This document shows, piece by piece, positions 46,274 through 55,783 of a stretch of DNA of 64,000 bases. The notes below the pieces were generated by a model. It was not told where the DNA came from and made no database searches. It was given only the letters and a program-made list of their open reading frames with translations. Each line of letters starts with the position of its first letter. Position 1 is the first letter of the stretch. A program made the position numbers and the translations under genes. The DNA is from Micromonospora sp. RP3T (lineage in GTDB: Bacteria; Actinomycetota; Actinomycetes; Mycobacteriales; Micromonosporaceae), in the NCBI RefSeq assembly GCF_003027925.1, contig NZ_PYPS01000002.1, positions 124,001 through 188,000 on the forward strand. Reading direction: 5' to 3'.

Positions 46274-47095
46274 TCACGCGGCGGAGCGGCCCGCCGCCGC
46301 GGCGCCGATCGACGACACTCCCACCCGCTCGTCGGCCATCCGGGCCAGCGCGAGCTTGCGCTGGTCGAGCAGTGCCAGCAGTACCGGGGGGTCCATCGCG
46401 CGGGCCGGCTGCAGGTCGACGTCGGCGTGCACGACGCCATCGCCCCGTATCTGCAGGGGCCCGGAGGTGGCGACGCAGACGGTCCGGTCGCCGTCGTCGG
46501 CGTCCACGTCGGCGTCCGGTTCCCCGGTGATCGACTGGGCGAGGACGAACCAGTTGCCCGGCGGTACGTAGTCGAGCTGGTACGGGCCCGGACGCGGCAG
46601 GACCGTGCAGCGGACCGGTTGCCCTTCCGGGATGCGGTCCGGGAACAGGGCCAGGAAGACCGGGCTGTCCGCATGCGATTCGGGCGCCCAGGCGCGACCG
46701 TGCACGCGGGCGTTGTGCGGGTGCCCCATCCGGTAGTCGGGGTCGGTCGCGATCTGCGTGGCGAAGCCGGCCAGCCGGCGGTAGGTCGTCGGTGGCATTC
46801 CCACGCTCCGGGTGAATCGGGAGCTGAAAGTGCCGACGCTGTTGTATCCCACCCGCATGCTGATGTCGGCGACTTTCAATGAGGTGGAGACGAGCAGGCG
46901 CTTGGCGCGCTGCAGGCGAAGGGCGGACAGGAAGCGGCCCGGCGTCACGCCGGTGGCTTGCTGGAAGACCCTGGTGAAGTGGAACTTGCTGAACATGGCG
47001 GCGCGGGCCATGTCGTCGACCGTGAGTTGCTCTCCGAGCTTCTCGTGCATGGCGGCGATGGCCCGCTGCACAGCCTTCTCGATTGCGTCGTCCAC
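46274..47095 (-). CDS. AraC-family regulator with N-terminal HTH (paralogue)
   Basis: 273 residues from GTG 47095 with GGGGGA upstream; farther upstream codons are probably not translated. N-terminal HTH pair: LTVDDMARAAMFSKFHFTRVF, TPGRFLSALRLQRAKRLL, KVADISMRVGYNSVGTFSSRF. The C-terminal half is beta-rich with a PGPYQLDYVPPGNWFVLA segment, like the sensor domain of the regulator at 18357. It is divergent from cassette B and so is the likely local controller of the pksE2 operon. The two regulators probably arose by duplication together with their cassettes. Confidence 0.88.
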   Translation of the reverse strand: MDDAIEKAVQRAIAAMHEKLGEQLTVDDMARAAMFSKFHFTRVFQQATGVTPGRFLSALRLQRAKRLLVSTSLKVADISMRVGYNSVGTFSSRFTRSVGMPPTTYRRLAGFATQIATDPDYRMGHPHNARVHGRAWAPESHADSPVFLALFPDRIPEGQPVRCTVLPRPGPYQLDYVPPGNWFVLAQSITGEPDADVDADDGDRTVCVATSGPLQIRGDGVVHADVDLQPARAMDPPVLLALLDQRKLALARMADERVGVSSIGAAAAGRSAA

Positions 47096-48031
47096 AGCGA
47101 TTCCCCCAATGACCGGCAAATGTCGTCGTGTTAACACTGCATAGCGGACGGCTCTCGTGGCTCCGGTCTGCTAGGTGTGTCGATAGATTGACGGTTGTCT
47201 CGGCGGTAAGGATTCATGGCAGTGTCGGCTAATGGTCTCTTCTCGCCTCCCGTGATCGGCGGGTATTGCTGGCGTCGAGGTTAGCGGAGCCATCGAGCGA
47301 TGGCAACACCATCAATGACGACTCCAACACGGAGCGCAATCGAGCTCGCGTAAGAAGTGCTGTCTTCGCACGTCAGCGTGGTTTTGGCGGATGGTGGCTG
47401 GGCGGATAGCAGCACACTCCGGTGCTGATAGTATGAATCTCCAGTCGCTAGAATCCGGCAGGTCCATTTCCCCCCGAAGCGCCGCACTGATGCCGCCTTG
47501 TCGGGTTGCGGATGTGAGGAATTGCCGGATCTGCCCGGTGCGTGATTCCGACCCGTTGTCGCTGCCTGTCGCGGCTTTCCGTGCTGGTCACCCCCGGTTT
47601 TATGGGGTCATCGGGTCGGCAAGGCTGAAGATGACGGTCCACCGACCGCTGCGTAGGTTTGCGGAAAGTCCATTCCGGGACAGGTCGCGATGGTGGGTCC
47701 CTCCGGAGCCGTCGTGCACATGAGGTGATCCGCCGCCTCGTCGGAATCCACGGCACGCTCCTTTGCCGGGGTCCGGAGGTCATTTCCGGGTGAGGATCGA
47801 TGGTAGCCATCGCGGTATCGACAGGACCTCCGCATCCAGCTCCTGCGCTGCGTTGATCAGCGGAAAATGGTGATTTCCACTCTCCACTTTCCATTTTCGC
47901 GGTGCTCGGAGCCGATTTTTACGGTTAGCTGGTGCGCTCTTCGTGGCAATTTCGAACGACCGCAATGCAGGAGAATTTTCTGCCCGAGGATGCGTAACAA
48001 TGAGGCCTCAGTGGGCAGACCGGAGAAGACG
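47096..48031. promoter_or_regulatory. Long divergent control region upstream of cassette B
   Basis: About 936 bases between the AraC start and the DUF1702 start, with lower GC than the genes and no convincing coding sequence. It contains several symmetric sites: GTGTTAACAC at 47128-47137; GCCATCG-ag-CGATGGC at 47289-47304; CGATGG-tag-CCATCG at 47798-47812; and GAAAATGG ... CCATTTTC at 47863-47898 flanking a pyrimidine-rich repeat. The repeated CGATGG/CCATCG element suggests one regulator binding twice. It should carry the promoters of the pksE2 operon and of araC. Confidence 0.6.
47128..47137. promoter_or_regulatory. Palindrome upstream of second araC gene
   Basis: Perfect ten-base palindrome GTGTTAACAC, 33 bases before the AraC start. 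It shares AACACT with the inverted repeat found upstream of the paralogous AraC gene at 19148. A candidate autoregulatory operator. Confidence 0.4.
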
Positions 48032-49027
48032 ATGACTGCTTGGAGCAAGCTTCGACGCCGCATTCTGACCCCCGATGTGGGGCAGACGAGAATCGCTACG
48101 CGTGGATTTCACCTCAAGGACGAGCAGGCCCGTGACCGCCTCGAAACGGTCGGCAGTTCGTTCCTGCACGGGTTCGCGGCCGCCGCGGAGGCGGACGGTC
48201 CGCCGCAGGCGGCGCCCGCGGTCGAGGCGACGCCGGCCGGGTACCGGGGCTTCGCGTACGAGGGCGCCGCGATGGCCTTCGCGATCCGCGATGCCATGCC
48301 CGGGAGGTCCCGGCACGTCGCGCGGTTCCTCGCCGACCATGACGAGCACGTCTACATGGCGTACGTCGGGGTGGGCTGGGCGATGGCCCGCCTGCCGCGT
48401 CCGTTGTGGTCGCGCCTGCACGCCCCGGACGCCCTGCTGCGCTGGCTCGTCCTCGACGGGTACGGGTTCCACCAGGCCTACTTCAAGACCGACCGGTACG
48501 TTCATCGACAGGACGCTCCGTCGGCCTTTCCGTGGCCGACCGACGGTCCCCGGGACTACTCCCGGGACTACTCCCTACGGGCGATCGACCAGGGCATCGG
48601 ACGGGCCTGCTGGTTCGTGGCCGGGACGGATGCCGGGCAGCTCGTCCGGCTCCTCGACGCGTTCCCCGCGCACCGCCGTCCGGACCTGTACGCCGGCGCC
48701 GGGCTCGCCGTCTGTTACGCCGGCGGCGCAAGTGAGCGGGAACTGACCTGGCTCGCCCAGACCGTGGGGGCGTACCGGTTGGAGCTCGCGCAGGGCGCGG
48801 CGTTCGGTGCCGCGGCACGCCAACGTGCCGGCCTGGTGCTGCCGCACAACGAACTGGCCACCGGCGTGCTCTGTGGGATGTCGGTGGGCGAGGCGACACA
48901 AGTGACCGATGAGGCGCGGGTCGGGCTGCCCGATGACGACGTCCTGCCCGCCTACGAAGTCTGGCGCCAACGCATCAGGAGCGCCTTCGTTCCGTTGGTA
49001 GCGACACGAAAGCCGAGTGAGCAATGA
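48032..49027 (+). CDS. DUF1702 (UnbL-type) enediyne protein, cassette B
   Basis: 331 residues from ATG 48032 with GGAGAAG upstream. Family blocks YRGFAYEGAAMAFA, YMAYVGVGWAMARLPRPLW, VLDGYGFHQAYF, AIDQGIGRACWFVAG, RRPDLYAGAGLAVCYAGGAS and PAYEVWRQRIRSAF. Compared with the cassette A copy, Trp and Ser of DLWSGVG are replaced here by Tyr and Ala, and GRALWF by GRACWF. Its stop overlaps the pksE2 ATG (ATGA), so the two are translationally coupled. Function as for other UnbL-type proteins: conserved in enediyne core assembly, reaction unknown. Confidence 0.93.
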   Translation: MTAWSKLRRRILTPDVGQTRIATRGFHLKDEQARDRLETVGSSFLHGFAAAAEADGPPQAAPAVEATPAGYRGFAYEGAAMAFAIRDAMPGRSRHVARFLADHDEHVYMAYVGVGWAMARLPRPLWSRLHAPDALLRWLVLDGYGFHQAYFKTDRYVHRQDAPSAFPWPTDGPRDYSRDYSLRAIDQGIGRACWFVAGTDAGQLVRLLDAFPAHRRPDLYAGAGLAVCYAGGASERELTWLAQTVGAYRLELAQGAAFGAAARQRAGLVLPHNELATGVLCGMSVGEATQVTDEARVGLPDDDVLPAYEVWRQRIRSAFVPLVATRKPSEQ

Positions 49028-52000
49028 CCAGTATTGCCGTGGTCGGGATGGCGTGCCGCTACCCCGACGCGCGTTCGCCGCAGGAGCTGTGGGAGAACGC
49101 CATCGCGGGTCGCCGGGCGTTCCGGCGGCTCCCCGACGCCCGGATGAACCATGACGACTACTGGGACGCGGACCCGGCCGCCCCGGACCGCTTCTACGCG
49201 CGCACCGCCGCCGTCCTCGAGGGCTACGAGTTCGACCGGGTCGCCTACAAGGTTGCCGGCAGCACCTACCGGTCCACCGATCTGACGCACTGGCTGGCCC
49301 TGGACACCGCCGCGACGGCGTTGGCCGACGCCGGGTTCCCCATGGGTGAGGGCCTGCCGCAGGAGCGGACGGGGGTGATCGTGGGAAACACCCTGACCGG
49401 TGAGTTCTCCCGAGCCAACCAGATGCGGCTGCGTTGGCCGTACGTGCGGCGGACCGTGGCGGCGGCGCTGCGCGCCGAGGGCTGGGACGACGAGCAGCTG
49501 TCCACCTTCCTCGCCAGCTACGAGACGGCGTACAAGAGCCCGTTCCCGCCGCTCGACGAGGACACCCTGGCGGGTGCGCTGTCGAACACGATCGCCGGCC
49601 GCATCTGCAACTACTTCGACCTCAAGGGCGGCGGCTACACCGTCGACGGCGCCTGCTCCTCGTCGCTGCTGTCCGTGGTGACCGCGTGCCGGGCGCTGCT
49701 CGACGGAGACCTGGACGTCGCGGTCGCCGGCGGTGTCGACCTGTCCATCGACCCGTTCGAGGTCATCGGCTTCGCCAAGACCGGCGCGCTGGCCACCGGT
49801 GAGATGCGGGTCTACGACCGTGCCTCCAACGGGTTCTGGCCCGGTGAGGGCTGCGGCATGGTGGTCCTGATGCGCACCGACCGGGCCGTCGAGGCCGGTC
49901 ACCGTATCTACGCCTCGGTCGCCGGGTGGGGAATCTCCTCCGACGGTCACGGTGGCATCACGCGGCCCGAGGTCGACGGCTACCGGCTCGCGCTGCGCCG
50001 CGCGTACACCCGGGCCGGCTTCGGCGTCGACACCGTGGGGCTCTTCGAGGGACACGGCACCGGCACGAAGGTCGGGGACGCCACCGAGCTGACGGCGCTG
50101 TCCAGCGCCCGGGAGGCGGCGAACCCCGAGGCGCCGGCGGCCGTGATCGGCTCGGTCAAGGGCATGATCGGGCACACCAAGGCCGCCGCCGGGGTGGCCG
50201 GGTTCATCCGCGCCGCGATGGCCGTGCACCACGAGGTGCTTCCCCCGAGCGTCGGTTCCGTCGACCCGCACGACATCCTCACCGCCGACGGGGCCCGGCT
50301 GCGCACGCTGCGCAAGGCCGAGCCGTGGCCGGCCGGGGTGGAGGTGCGGGCCGGCATCACCGCGATGGGCTTCGGGGGCATCAACACGCATGTCGTGCTC
50401 GAACGCCACGGGCCGCGCCGGCCGGTGCCGGACCGCCGGGTGCGTACCCTCGCCGCCTCGGTCCAGGACGCCGAGCTGCTGCTGGTCGACGCCGCCTCGG
50501 CGGAGGACCTGGCCGCCCGGCTCGCCGAGCTGAGCGCCTTCGTGCCGGCGATCTCGTACGCGGAGCTCGGCGACCTCGCCGCGACGCTGCACCGCGACCT
50601 GCGGGGCCGGCCGTTCCGGGCGGCGATCGTCGCCTCGTCACCGGAGGAGGCCGAGCGGCTGCTGACCGCGGCCCGCGAAGCCGTCGAGTCCGGCGAGGCG
50701 ACGCTGATCCGTCCGGACGGCCGTTTCCTGCTCGGACACGTCAGCGGCCCGGCCCGGATCAGCTTCCTCTTCCCGGGGCAGGGCTCCGGACGCGGCGTCA
50801 GCGGCGGCGCGCTTCGGCGGCGGTTCGCCGAGGTCGAGGACGTCTACCTGCGCGCCGCGTTGCCGACCGGCAGCGACGTCGTCGCGACCGAGGTCGCGCA
50901 GCCACGCATCGTCACCGGGTCCGTCGCCGGACAGCACGCCCTGGCGTTGCTCGGCATCGAGGCGTCGACCGCGATCGGGCACAGCCTCGGCGAGATCGTG
51001 GCCCTGCAGTGGGCCGGCGCCATGACCGAGGACACCCTGCTGCGGGTCGCCGACCTGCGGGGCCGGACCATGGCCGGGCACAGCCAGGCCGGCACGATGG
51101 CCGACATCGGGGCGCCTCCCGAGGCGCTCGACGCGATCATCGCGGACCTGCCGGTGGTCGTGTCCGCCTACAACGGGCCCCAGCACACAGTCGTCTCCGG
51201 ATCGGTCGACGCGGTCGAGGCGGTCTGCCGCAACGCCCGGGCAGCCGGGCTGAGCGCCACCCGGCTGCGGGTCTCGCACGCGTTCCACTCCCCGCTGGTG
51301 GCGCCGGCCGCGGACGCCTTCGCCGACGCCCTCGCGGACGAGACCTTCCACCGGGTCGGGGCCCGGGTCGTCTCCACCGTCACCGGTGACGTGCTGCCCG
51401 ACGGGACCGACGTGGGTGCCCTGCTCCGCCGCCAGATCACCGACCCCGTCCTGTTCAACCAGGCCGTCGCGCTGGCCGCCAAGAACACCGACCTGTTCGT
51501 CGAGGTGGGGCCCGGTCGGGTCCTCACCGGGCTGGCCGGCACCGTCACGGACGTTCCCGTGGTCGCGCTGGACACCGACAGCGAATCGCTCGCGAGTCTG
51601 CTCCGGGTCGCCGGCGCCGCGTACGTCACCGGCGCGGCCCCCGCCCCGGCGGCGCTGTTCGACGGCCGGCTCGTGCGACCGCTGGAGGTCGGCGCGACGT
51701 TCTCCTTCCTGACCAGCCCCTGCGAGCAGGCGCCGGAGCTCGGCACGGCGATCGAGCGTGGGCCCGCCGTGACGACGCCGGCCGTCGTCGCCGACTCCGG
51801 CGGGCCAACCGGGGAATCCACCCAGGACCTGCTGCGGCGGCTCACGGCGGACCGCGCCGAACTGCCGCTGGAACTGGTCGGACCGGACAGCCGGTTGCTC
51901 GACGACCTGCACCTCAGCTCCATCACGGTCGGCCAGGTGGTGAACCAGCTCGCCAAGCGCCTGGACGTGCCGCCGGCCCAGATGCCGATCAACTTCGCCA

Positions 52001-54810
52001 CCGCCACCATCCGCGAGCTCGCCGAGACGATGGAGACCCTCGCGCAGACGGCCCGGGACAGCGATGCCGTCGCCACGCCGGTGGTGGCCGGGGTGGCCGC
52101 CTGGGCCCGGCCCTGGCGGGTCGACCTCGACGAGGTGCCGCTGCCGGCGGCACCCGTCGACGCCACCGCCAAGAACGGTCCGTGGCACCTGCACGCCGAC
52201 CCGGACCACCCGTTCGCCGCGGAGCTCGCGAGCACGCTCGAACGGTCCGGCCTCGGTGGCGGCGTCCTGGTCTGCCTGCCGCCCGACTGCGCCGAGGAGC
52301 AGTTGGCACCGGCTCTCCGGGGCGCCCAGCAGGCGCTCGCCGCCGGCAACACCCGCTTCGTCCTGGTCGGACACGGCCGCGGCGCGGCGGCGATCGCCCG
52401 GACGCTGCACCTCGAGGCGCCGTCCGTGCCGGTCACCGTCGTGCACCTGCCCGCCGCCGCCGAGGACGCGATCGAGCTGGTGGTCAAGGAGGTCGCCGCG
52501 ACGACCTCCTTCACCGAGGTGCACTACGACGACGGGGTGCGGCGCGTCCCGACGCTGCGCGCGATGCCGGTACGCCCGGAGACGCCGGAGGCCCCGCTCG
52601 GCGCGGACGACGTGCTGCTGGTCACCGGCGGCGGCAAGGGCATCACCGCCGAGTGTGCCCTCGCCCTCGCCAGCGACAGCGGTGCCAGCCTGGCCGTGCT
52701 GGGCCGCTCCGACCCCGCCCAGGACAGCGAGCTGGCGGCCAACCTGGCCCGGATCGCGGAAGCCGGTGTCACCGTGCGGTACGCCCGCGCCGACGTCACC
52801 GACGCCGCTGCCGTACGCCAGGCGGTGCGGGACCTGTCCGCCGAGCTCGGACCGGTCACCGCGGTCCTGCACGGCGCGGGCCGCAACGAACCGGCCGCAC
52901 TGGCGAGCCTGGACCCGGCCGCGTTCCGCGCCGCCCTGGCACCGAAGACCGACGGCCTGCGGGCGGTGCTCGACTCCGTCGACCCGTCCCGGCTCCGGTT
53001 GCTCGTGACGCTCGGCAGCATCATCGGCCGGGCGGGGCTGCGGGGCGAGGCGCACTACGCCACCGCGAACGACTGGCTGGCCGAGGAGACCAAGGCGTTC
53101 GCCCGGGCGTACCCCGAGTGCCGCACCCGGTGCCTGGAGTGGTCGGTCTGGTCGGGCGTCGGCATGGGCGAGCGGCTGTCGGTGGTCGAGTCGCTCAGCC
53201 GGGAGGGCGTCACGCCCATCACCCCCACCCAGGGCATCGCGATCCTGCGGCGTCTGGTCTCGGACACCGCGGCGCCGGTCGTGGTGGTGATCAGTGGCCG
53301 CACCGAGAGCGTCCACACGGTCCGGTACGACCAGCCGTCGTTGCCGTTGCTGCGGTTCGTCGACCGCGTGCTGATCCGCTACCACCAGGTCGAGATGGTG
53401 GTGGAGACGGAGCTGAACGTCGGCACCGACCGCTACCTCGCGGACCACGATCTCGACGGCAACCTGCTGTTCCCCGCGGTGTTCGGGATGGAGGCCATGG
53501 CGCAGGTGGCCGCGGCCGTCTCGGGCGAGGACGTCGTCCCGGTCATCGAACGGGCGGAGTTCCTGCGGCCCATCATCGTCTCGCCGCACGGGCACACGAA
53601 GATCCAGGTGGCCGCCCTGGTGACGGACGACGACACCATCGAGGTCGCGATCCGCAGCGAGGAGACCGGCTTCAACGCCGACCACTTCACCGCGCGGCTG
53701 CGCCTCGGTGGCGACACCGCCCCCGAGGGTCCTCCGGACCAGGTGTCGGAGGGGCTGGCCCCGGCCTCGATCACGCCCTCCGACGACCTGTACGGCGTGA
53801 TCCTCTTCCAGGGCGCCCGGTTCCAGCGGCTCCGGCAGTACCACCGGGCCGCCGCCCGCCACGTCGACGCGATCGTGGCGGCCGACGAATCGACCACCTG
53901 GTTCGCCCCGTACGTCTCCCCGACGCTGCTGCTGGGTGACCCGGGCGTCCGCGACGCGCTCATGCACGGCAACCAGGTCTGCGTGCCGCACGCCACGCTC
54001 CTGCCCGCCGGCGTGGCACGGATCCATCCCGGCGGGGCCAGGCTCTTCACCGCCGGCGAGCTGCGCTACTGCGCCACCGAACGGGAGCGCGACGGCGACA
54101 CGTACGTCTACGACATCGCCCTGCGCGACGAGGCCGGGGTGACCGTCGAGCGCTGGGAGGGGCTGCGGCTGCGCGCGGTCCGTAAACAGGACGGCAGCGG
54201 CCCGTGGGTGGCTCCGCTGCTCGGCTCCTTCCTGGAGCGCGAACTCGGCGACCTGGGGATGCCGGGCGTGGCGGTGGCGATCGAGCCCGACGGGCCGGCG
54301 CCGGCGGACCCGGCCGAGCGGACCGCCGCGCGTCGCCGGACCAGCGCGGTCGCCGCCGGGCACGCGTTCGGGCGGCCGGTCGAGGTCACGTACCGGCCCG
54401 ACGGCGGACCCGAGGTCGCCGGGGACCGCACCGTCTCGATCGCGCACGGCGCCGGGATCACCCTGGCCGTCGCCGCGGAGGGTCTGCTCGGCTGCGACGT
54501 CGAGAGCGTGGCGCCGCGCAGCCCGGAGGAGTGGCAGGGGCTGCTCGGCCCGCACGCCGGGCTGGCGGAGCTGCTGGCCGGCCGGCCGGGCGAGACCCCG
54601 GACATCGCCGCGACCCGCGTCTGGACCGCGGTGGAGGCGATGCAGAAGGCCGGACTGCCGATGCACGGACCGCTCGTCCTGGCCGGTGGGGAGCGTCCCG
54701 GCTGGGTGCTCTTCGGCGCCGGCGGCGCCCGGGCCGCCTCCTTCGTCACCAGTCTGCGCGGCGGCGAGGGGCAAGTCGTCATCACTGTTCTGGCTGGTGC
54801 GAGGGGATGA
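49024..54810 (+). CDS. pksE: Iterative enediyne polyketide synthase PksE2, intact
   Basis: 1928 residues, the usual length for enediyne PKSs. Domains: ketosynthase (C211 in VDGACSSS, H344 in EGHGTGT, H384 in GHTKAAAG), acyltransferase (S654 in GHSLGE), acyl carrier domain around 930-1010 (likely S966 in LHLSS), ketoreductase (TGGGKGIT ... HYATAN), dehydratase (H1475 in LADHDLDGN) and a C-terminal phosphopantetheinyl transferase (VSIAHGAG, GCDVE with D1825 and E1827, WTAVEAMQKA with E1871 and K1875). It should self-activate its carrier domain and make the linear polyene from malonyl units. It is the reference against which the lesions in pksE1 are seen. The stop overlaps the thioesterase start. 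Confidence 0.97.
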   Translation: MTSIAVVGMACRYPDARSPQELWENAIAGRRAFRRLPDARMNHDDYWDADPAAPDRFYARTAAVLEGYEFDRVAYKVAGSTYRSTDLTHWLALDTAATALADAGFPMGEGLPQERTGVIVGNTLTGEFSRANQMRLRWPYVRRTVAAALRAEGWDDEQLSTFLASYETAYKSPFPPLDEDTLAGALSNTIAGRICNYFDLKGGGYTVDGACSSSLLSVVTACRALLDGDLDVAVAGGVDLSIDPFEVIGFAKTGALATGEMRVYDRASNGFWPGEGCGMVVLMRTDRAVEAGHRIYASVAGWGISSDGHGGITRPEVDGYRLALRRAYTRAGFGVDTVGLFEGHGTGTKVGDATELTALSSAREAANPEAPAAVIGSVKGMIGHTKAAAGVAGFIRAAMAVHHEVLPPSVGSVDPHDILTADGARLRTLRKAEPWPAGVEVRAGITAMGFGGINTHVVLERHGPRRPVPDRRVRTLAASVQDAELLLVDAASAEDLAARLAELSAFVPAISYAELGDLAATLHRDLRGRPFRAAIVASSPEEAERLLTAAREAVESGEATLIRPDGRFLLGHVSGPARISFLFPGQGSGRGVSGGALRRRFAEVEDVYLRAALPTGSDVVATEVAQPRIVTGSVAGQHALALLGIEASTAIGHSLGEIVALQWAGAMTEDTLLRVADLRGRTMAGHSQAGTMADIGAPPEALDAIIADLPVVVSAYNGPQHTVVSGSVDAVEAVCRNARAAGLSATRLRVSHAFHSPLVAPAADAFADALADETFHRVGARVVSTVTGDVLPDGTDVGALLRRQITDPVLFNQAVALAAKNTDLFVEVGPGRVLTGLAGTVTDVPVVALDTDSESLASLLRVAGAAYVTGAAPAPAALFDGRLVRPLEVGATFSFLTSPCEQAPELGTAIERGPAVTTPAVVADSGGPTGESTQDLLRRLTADRAELPLELVGPDSRLLDDLHLSSITVGQVVNQLAKRLDVPPAQMPINFATATIRELAETMETLAQTARDSDAVATPVVAGVAAWARPWRVDLDEVPLPAAPVDATAKNGPWHLHADPDHPFAAELASTLERSGLGGGVLVCLPPDCAEEQLAPALRGAQQALAAGNTRFVLVGHGRGAAAIARTLHLEAPSVPVTVVHLPAAAEDAIELVVKEVAATTSFTEVHYDDGVRRVPTLRAMPVRPETPEAPLGADDVLLVTGGGKGITAECALALASDSGASLAVLGRSDPAQDSELAANLARIAEAGVTVRYARADVTDAAAVRQAVRDLSAELGPVTAVLHGAGRNEPAALASLDPAAFRAALAPKTDGLRAVLDSVDPSRLRLLVTLGSIIGRAGLRGEAHYATANDWLAEETKAFARAYPECRTRCLEWSVWSGVGMGERLSVVESLSREGVTPITPTQGIAILRRLVSDTAAPVVVVISGRTESVHTVRYDQPSLPLLRFVDRVLIRYHQVEMVVETELNVGTDRYLADHDLDGNLLFPAVFGMEAMAQVAAAVSGEDVVPVIERAEFLRPIIVSPHGHTKIQVAALVTDDDTIEVAIRSEETGFNADHFTARLRLGGDTAPEGPPDQVSEGLAPASITPSDDLYGVILFQGARFQRLRQYHRAAARHVDAIVAADESTTWFAPYVSPTLLLGDPGVRDALMHGNQVCVPHATLLPAGVARIHPGGARLFTAGELRYCATERERDGDTYVYDIALRDEAGVTVERWEGLRLRAVRKQDGSGPWVAPLLGSFLERELGDLGMPGVAVAIEPDGPAPADPAERTAARRRTSAVAAGHAFGRPVEVTYRPDGGPEVAGDRTVSIAHGAGITLAVAAEGLLGCDVESVAPRSPEEWQGLLGPHAGLAELLAGRPGETPDIAATRVWTAVEAMQKAGLPMHGPLVLAGGERPGWVLFGAGGARAASFVTSLRGGEGQVVITVLAGARG

Positions 54811-55253
54811 GCATGGAGAGCTACTACGAGCTGAGGCACACCGTCGGGTTCGAGGAGACGAACATCGTCGGCAACGTCTACTACGTCAACTACCTGCGGT
54901 GGCAGGGCCGGTGCCGGGAGATGTTCCTCAAGGACCGGGCGCCGGCCGTCCTCGCCGACCTGCAGGCCGACCTCAAGCTCTTCACGCTCAAGGTCGAGTG
55001 CGAGTTCTTCTCCGAACTCACCGCGTTCGACGAGATCGCCGTCCGGATGCGGCTGATCGAGCGGGCGCAGACGCAACTCGAGTTCGGCTTCGACTACGTG
55101 CGCCTCGGCCCGGACGGTGAGACCCTCGCCGCCCGGGGGATCCAGCGCGTCGCCTGCATGCGGGGCCCGAACAACCGGACCGTGCCCACCCGGGTGCCGG
55201 AGGCGCTCGAGGACGCCCTGGAGCCGTACCTCGCCGTCGGGCTCCGGCGATGA
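54807..55253 (+). CDS. Enediyne hot-dog thioesterase (E10), cassette B
   Basis: 148 residues from ATG 54807 overlapping the pksE2 stop (an in-frame ATG also occurs two codons later). Full hot-dog domain: LRHTVGFEETNIVGNVYYV, NYLRWQGRCREMFL, ECEFFSELTAFDEIAVRMR, QLEFGFDYVRL and a C-terminal RGPNNRTVPTRVPEALE. It releases the polyene product from PksE. The stop overlaps the flavin reductase start. The remnant at 12350 consists of exactly the first and last parts of this sequence. Confidence 0.95.
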   Translation: MSMESYYELRHTVGFEETNIVGNVYYVNYLRWQGRCREMFLKDRAPAVLADLQADLKLFTLKVECEFFSELTAFDEIAVRMRLIERAQTQLEFGFDYVRLGPDGETLAARGIQRVACMRGPNNRTVPTRVPEALEDALEPYLAVGLRR

Positions 55254-55783
55254 CGACCTTCGACACCGAAGAGGTGACCGACTCGGCGCACCTGCGCCGC
55301 GTCTACGGAACCTTCGCCACCGGCGTCACGGTGGTCAGTGTCGGTGGGGACGAGCCGCACGCCATGACCGCGAACTCGTTCAGCGCCGTGTCGCTCGACC
55401 CACCGCTGGTGCTGGTCTGTGTCGACCGGGACGCGCTCATGCACCAGGCGCTCAGCCGCGCCGGCACGTTCGGCATCTCCGTGCTGGCCCCCGACCAGGA
55501 GGCGGTGGCGCGCTACTACGCGGACCGGCGCCGGCCGCTGGGACAGGAGCAGTTCGAGTTCGCCGACTGGCGGCCCGGTGGGCGGACGGACGCGCCGTTG
55601 CTCGCCGGGGCCGTCGCCCACTTCGAGTGCGAGCTCTGGCGGTCGTACGACGGGGGAGACCACACGATCTTCCTGGGTCGTCCGCGGGGCATGCGCCGGT
55701 ACGGCGACGGCGACGCCCTGGTCTTCCTCGGTGGCCGGTTCCGCCGGCTCGAGATGGCGCCGTCCGCGGTGGTGACGTCGTGA
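55250..55783 (+). CDS. Flavin reductase, cassette B
   Basis: 177 residues with the split-barrel flavin reductase motifs FATGVTVVSVGG, HAMTANSFSAVSLDPPL, FGISVLAPDQ and GGDHTIFLGR. It provides reduced FMN or FAD to an oxygenase partner, such as the protein at 30740. Overlaps of four bases on both sides couple it to the thioesterase and P450. It is a close paralogue of the reductase at 12567. Confidence 0.94.
   Translation: MTTFDTEEVTDSAHLRRVYGTFATGVTVVSVGGDEPHAMTANSFSAVSLDPPLVLVCVDRDALMHQALSRAGTFGISVLAPDQEAVARYYADRRRPLGQEQFEFADWRPGGRTDAPLLAGAVAHFECELWRSYDGGDHTIFLGRPRGMRRYGDGDALVFLGGRFRRLEMAPSAVVTS

Noticed and set aside
47867-47900. Short pyrimidine-rich repeats as a possible CRISPR or satellite
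   Set aside because: Only two or three imperfect copies of TCCACTTTCCA-like sequence with no regular spacing; no cas genes in the window.
50638-54774. Very long open frame (over 1300 codons) on the minus strand of pksE2
   Set aside because: It is the antisense shadow of a high-GC coding gene; composition is Arg/Gly/His-rich, it has no family motifs, and the opposite strand encodes an unmistakable PKS. Similar shadows at 640-2547, 9361-12411, 15511-17517, 27268-29361, 33092-35767 and 41213-43450 were discarded for the same reason.
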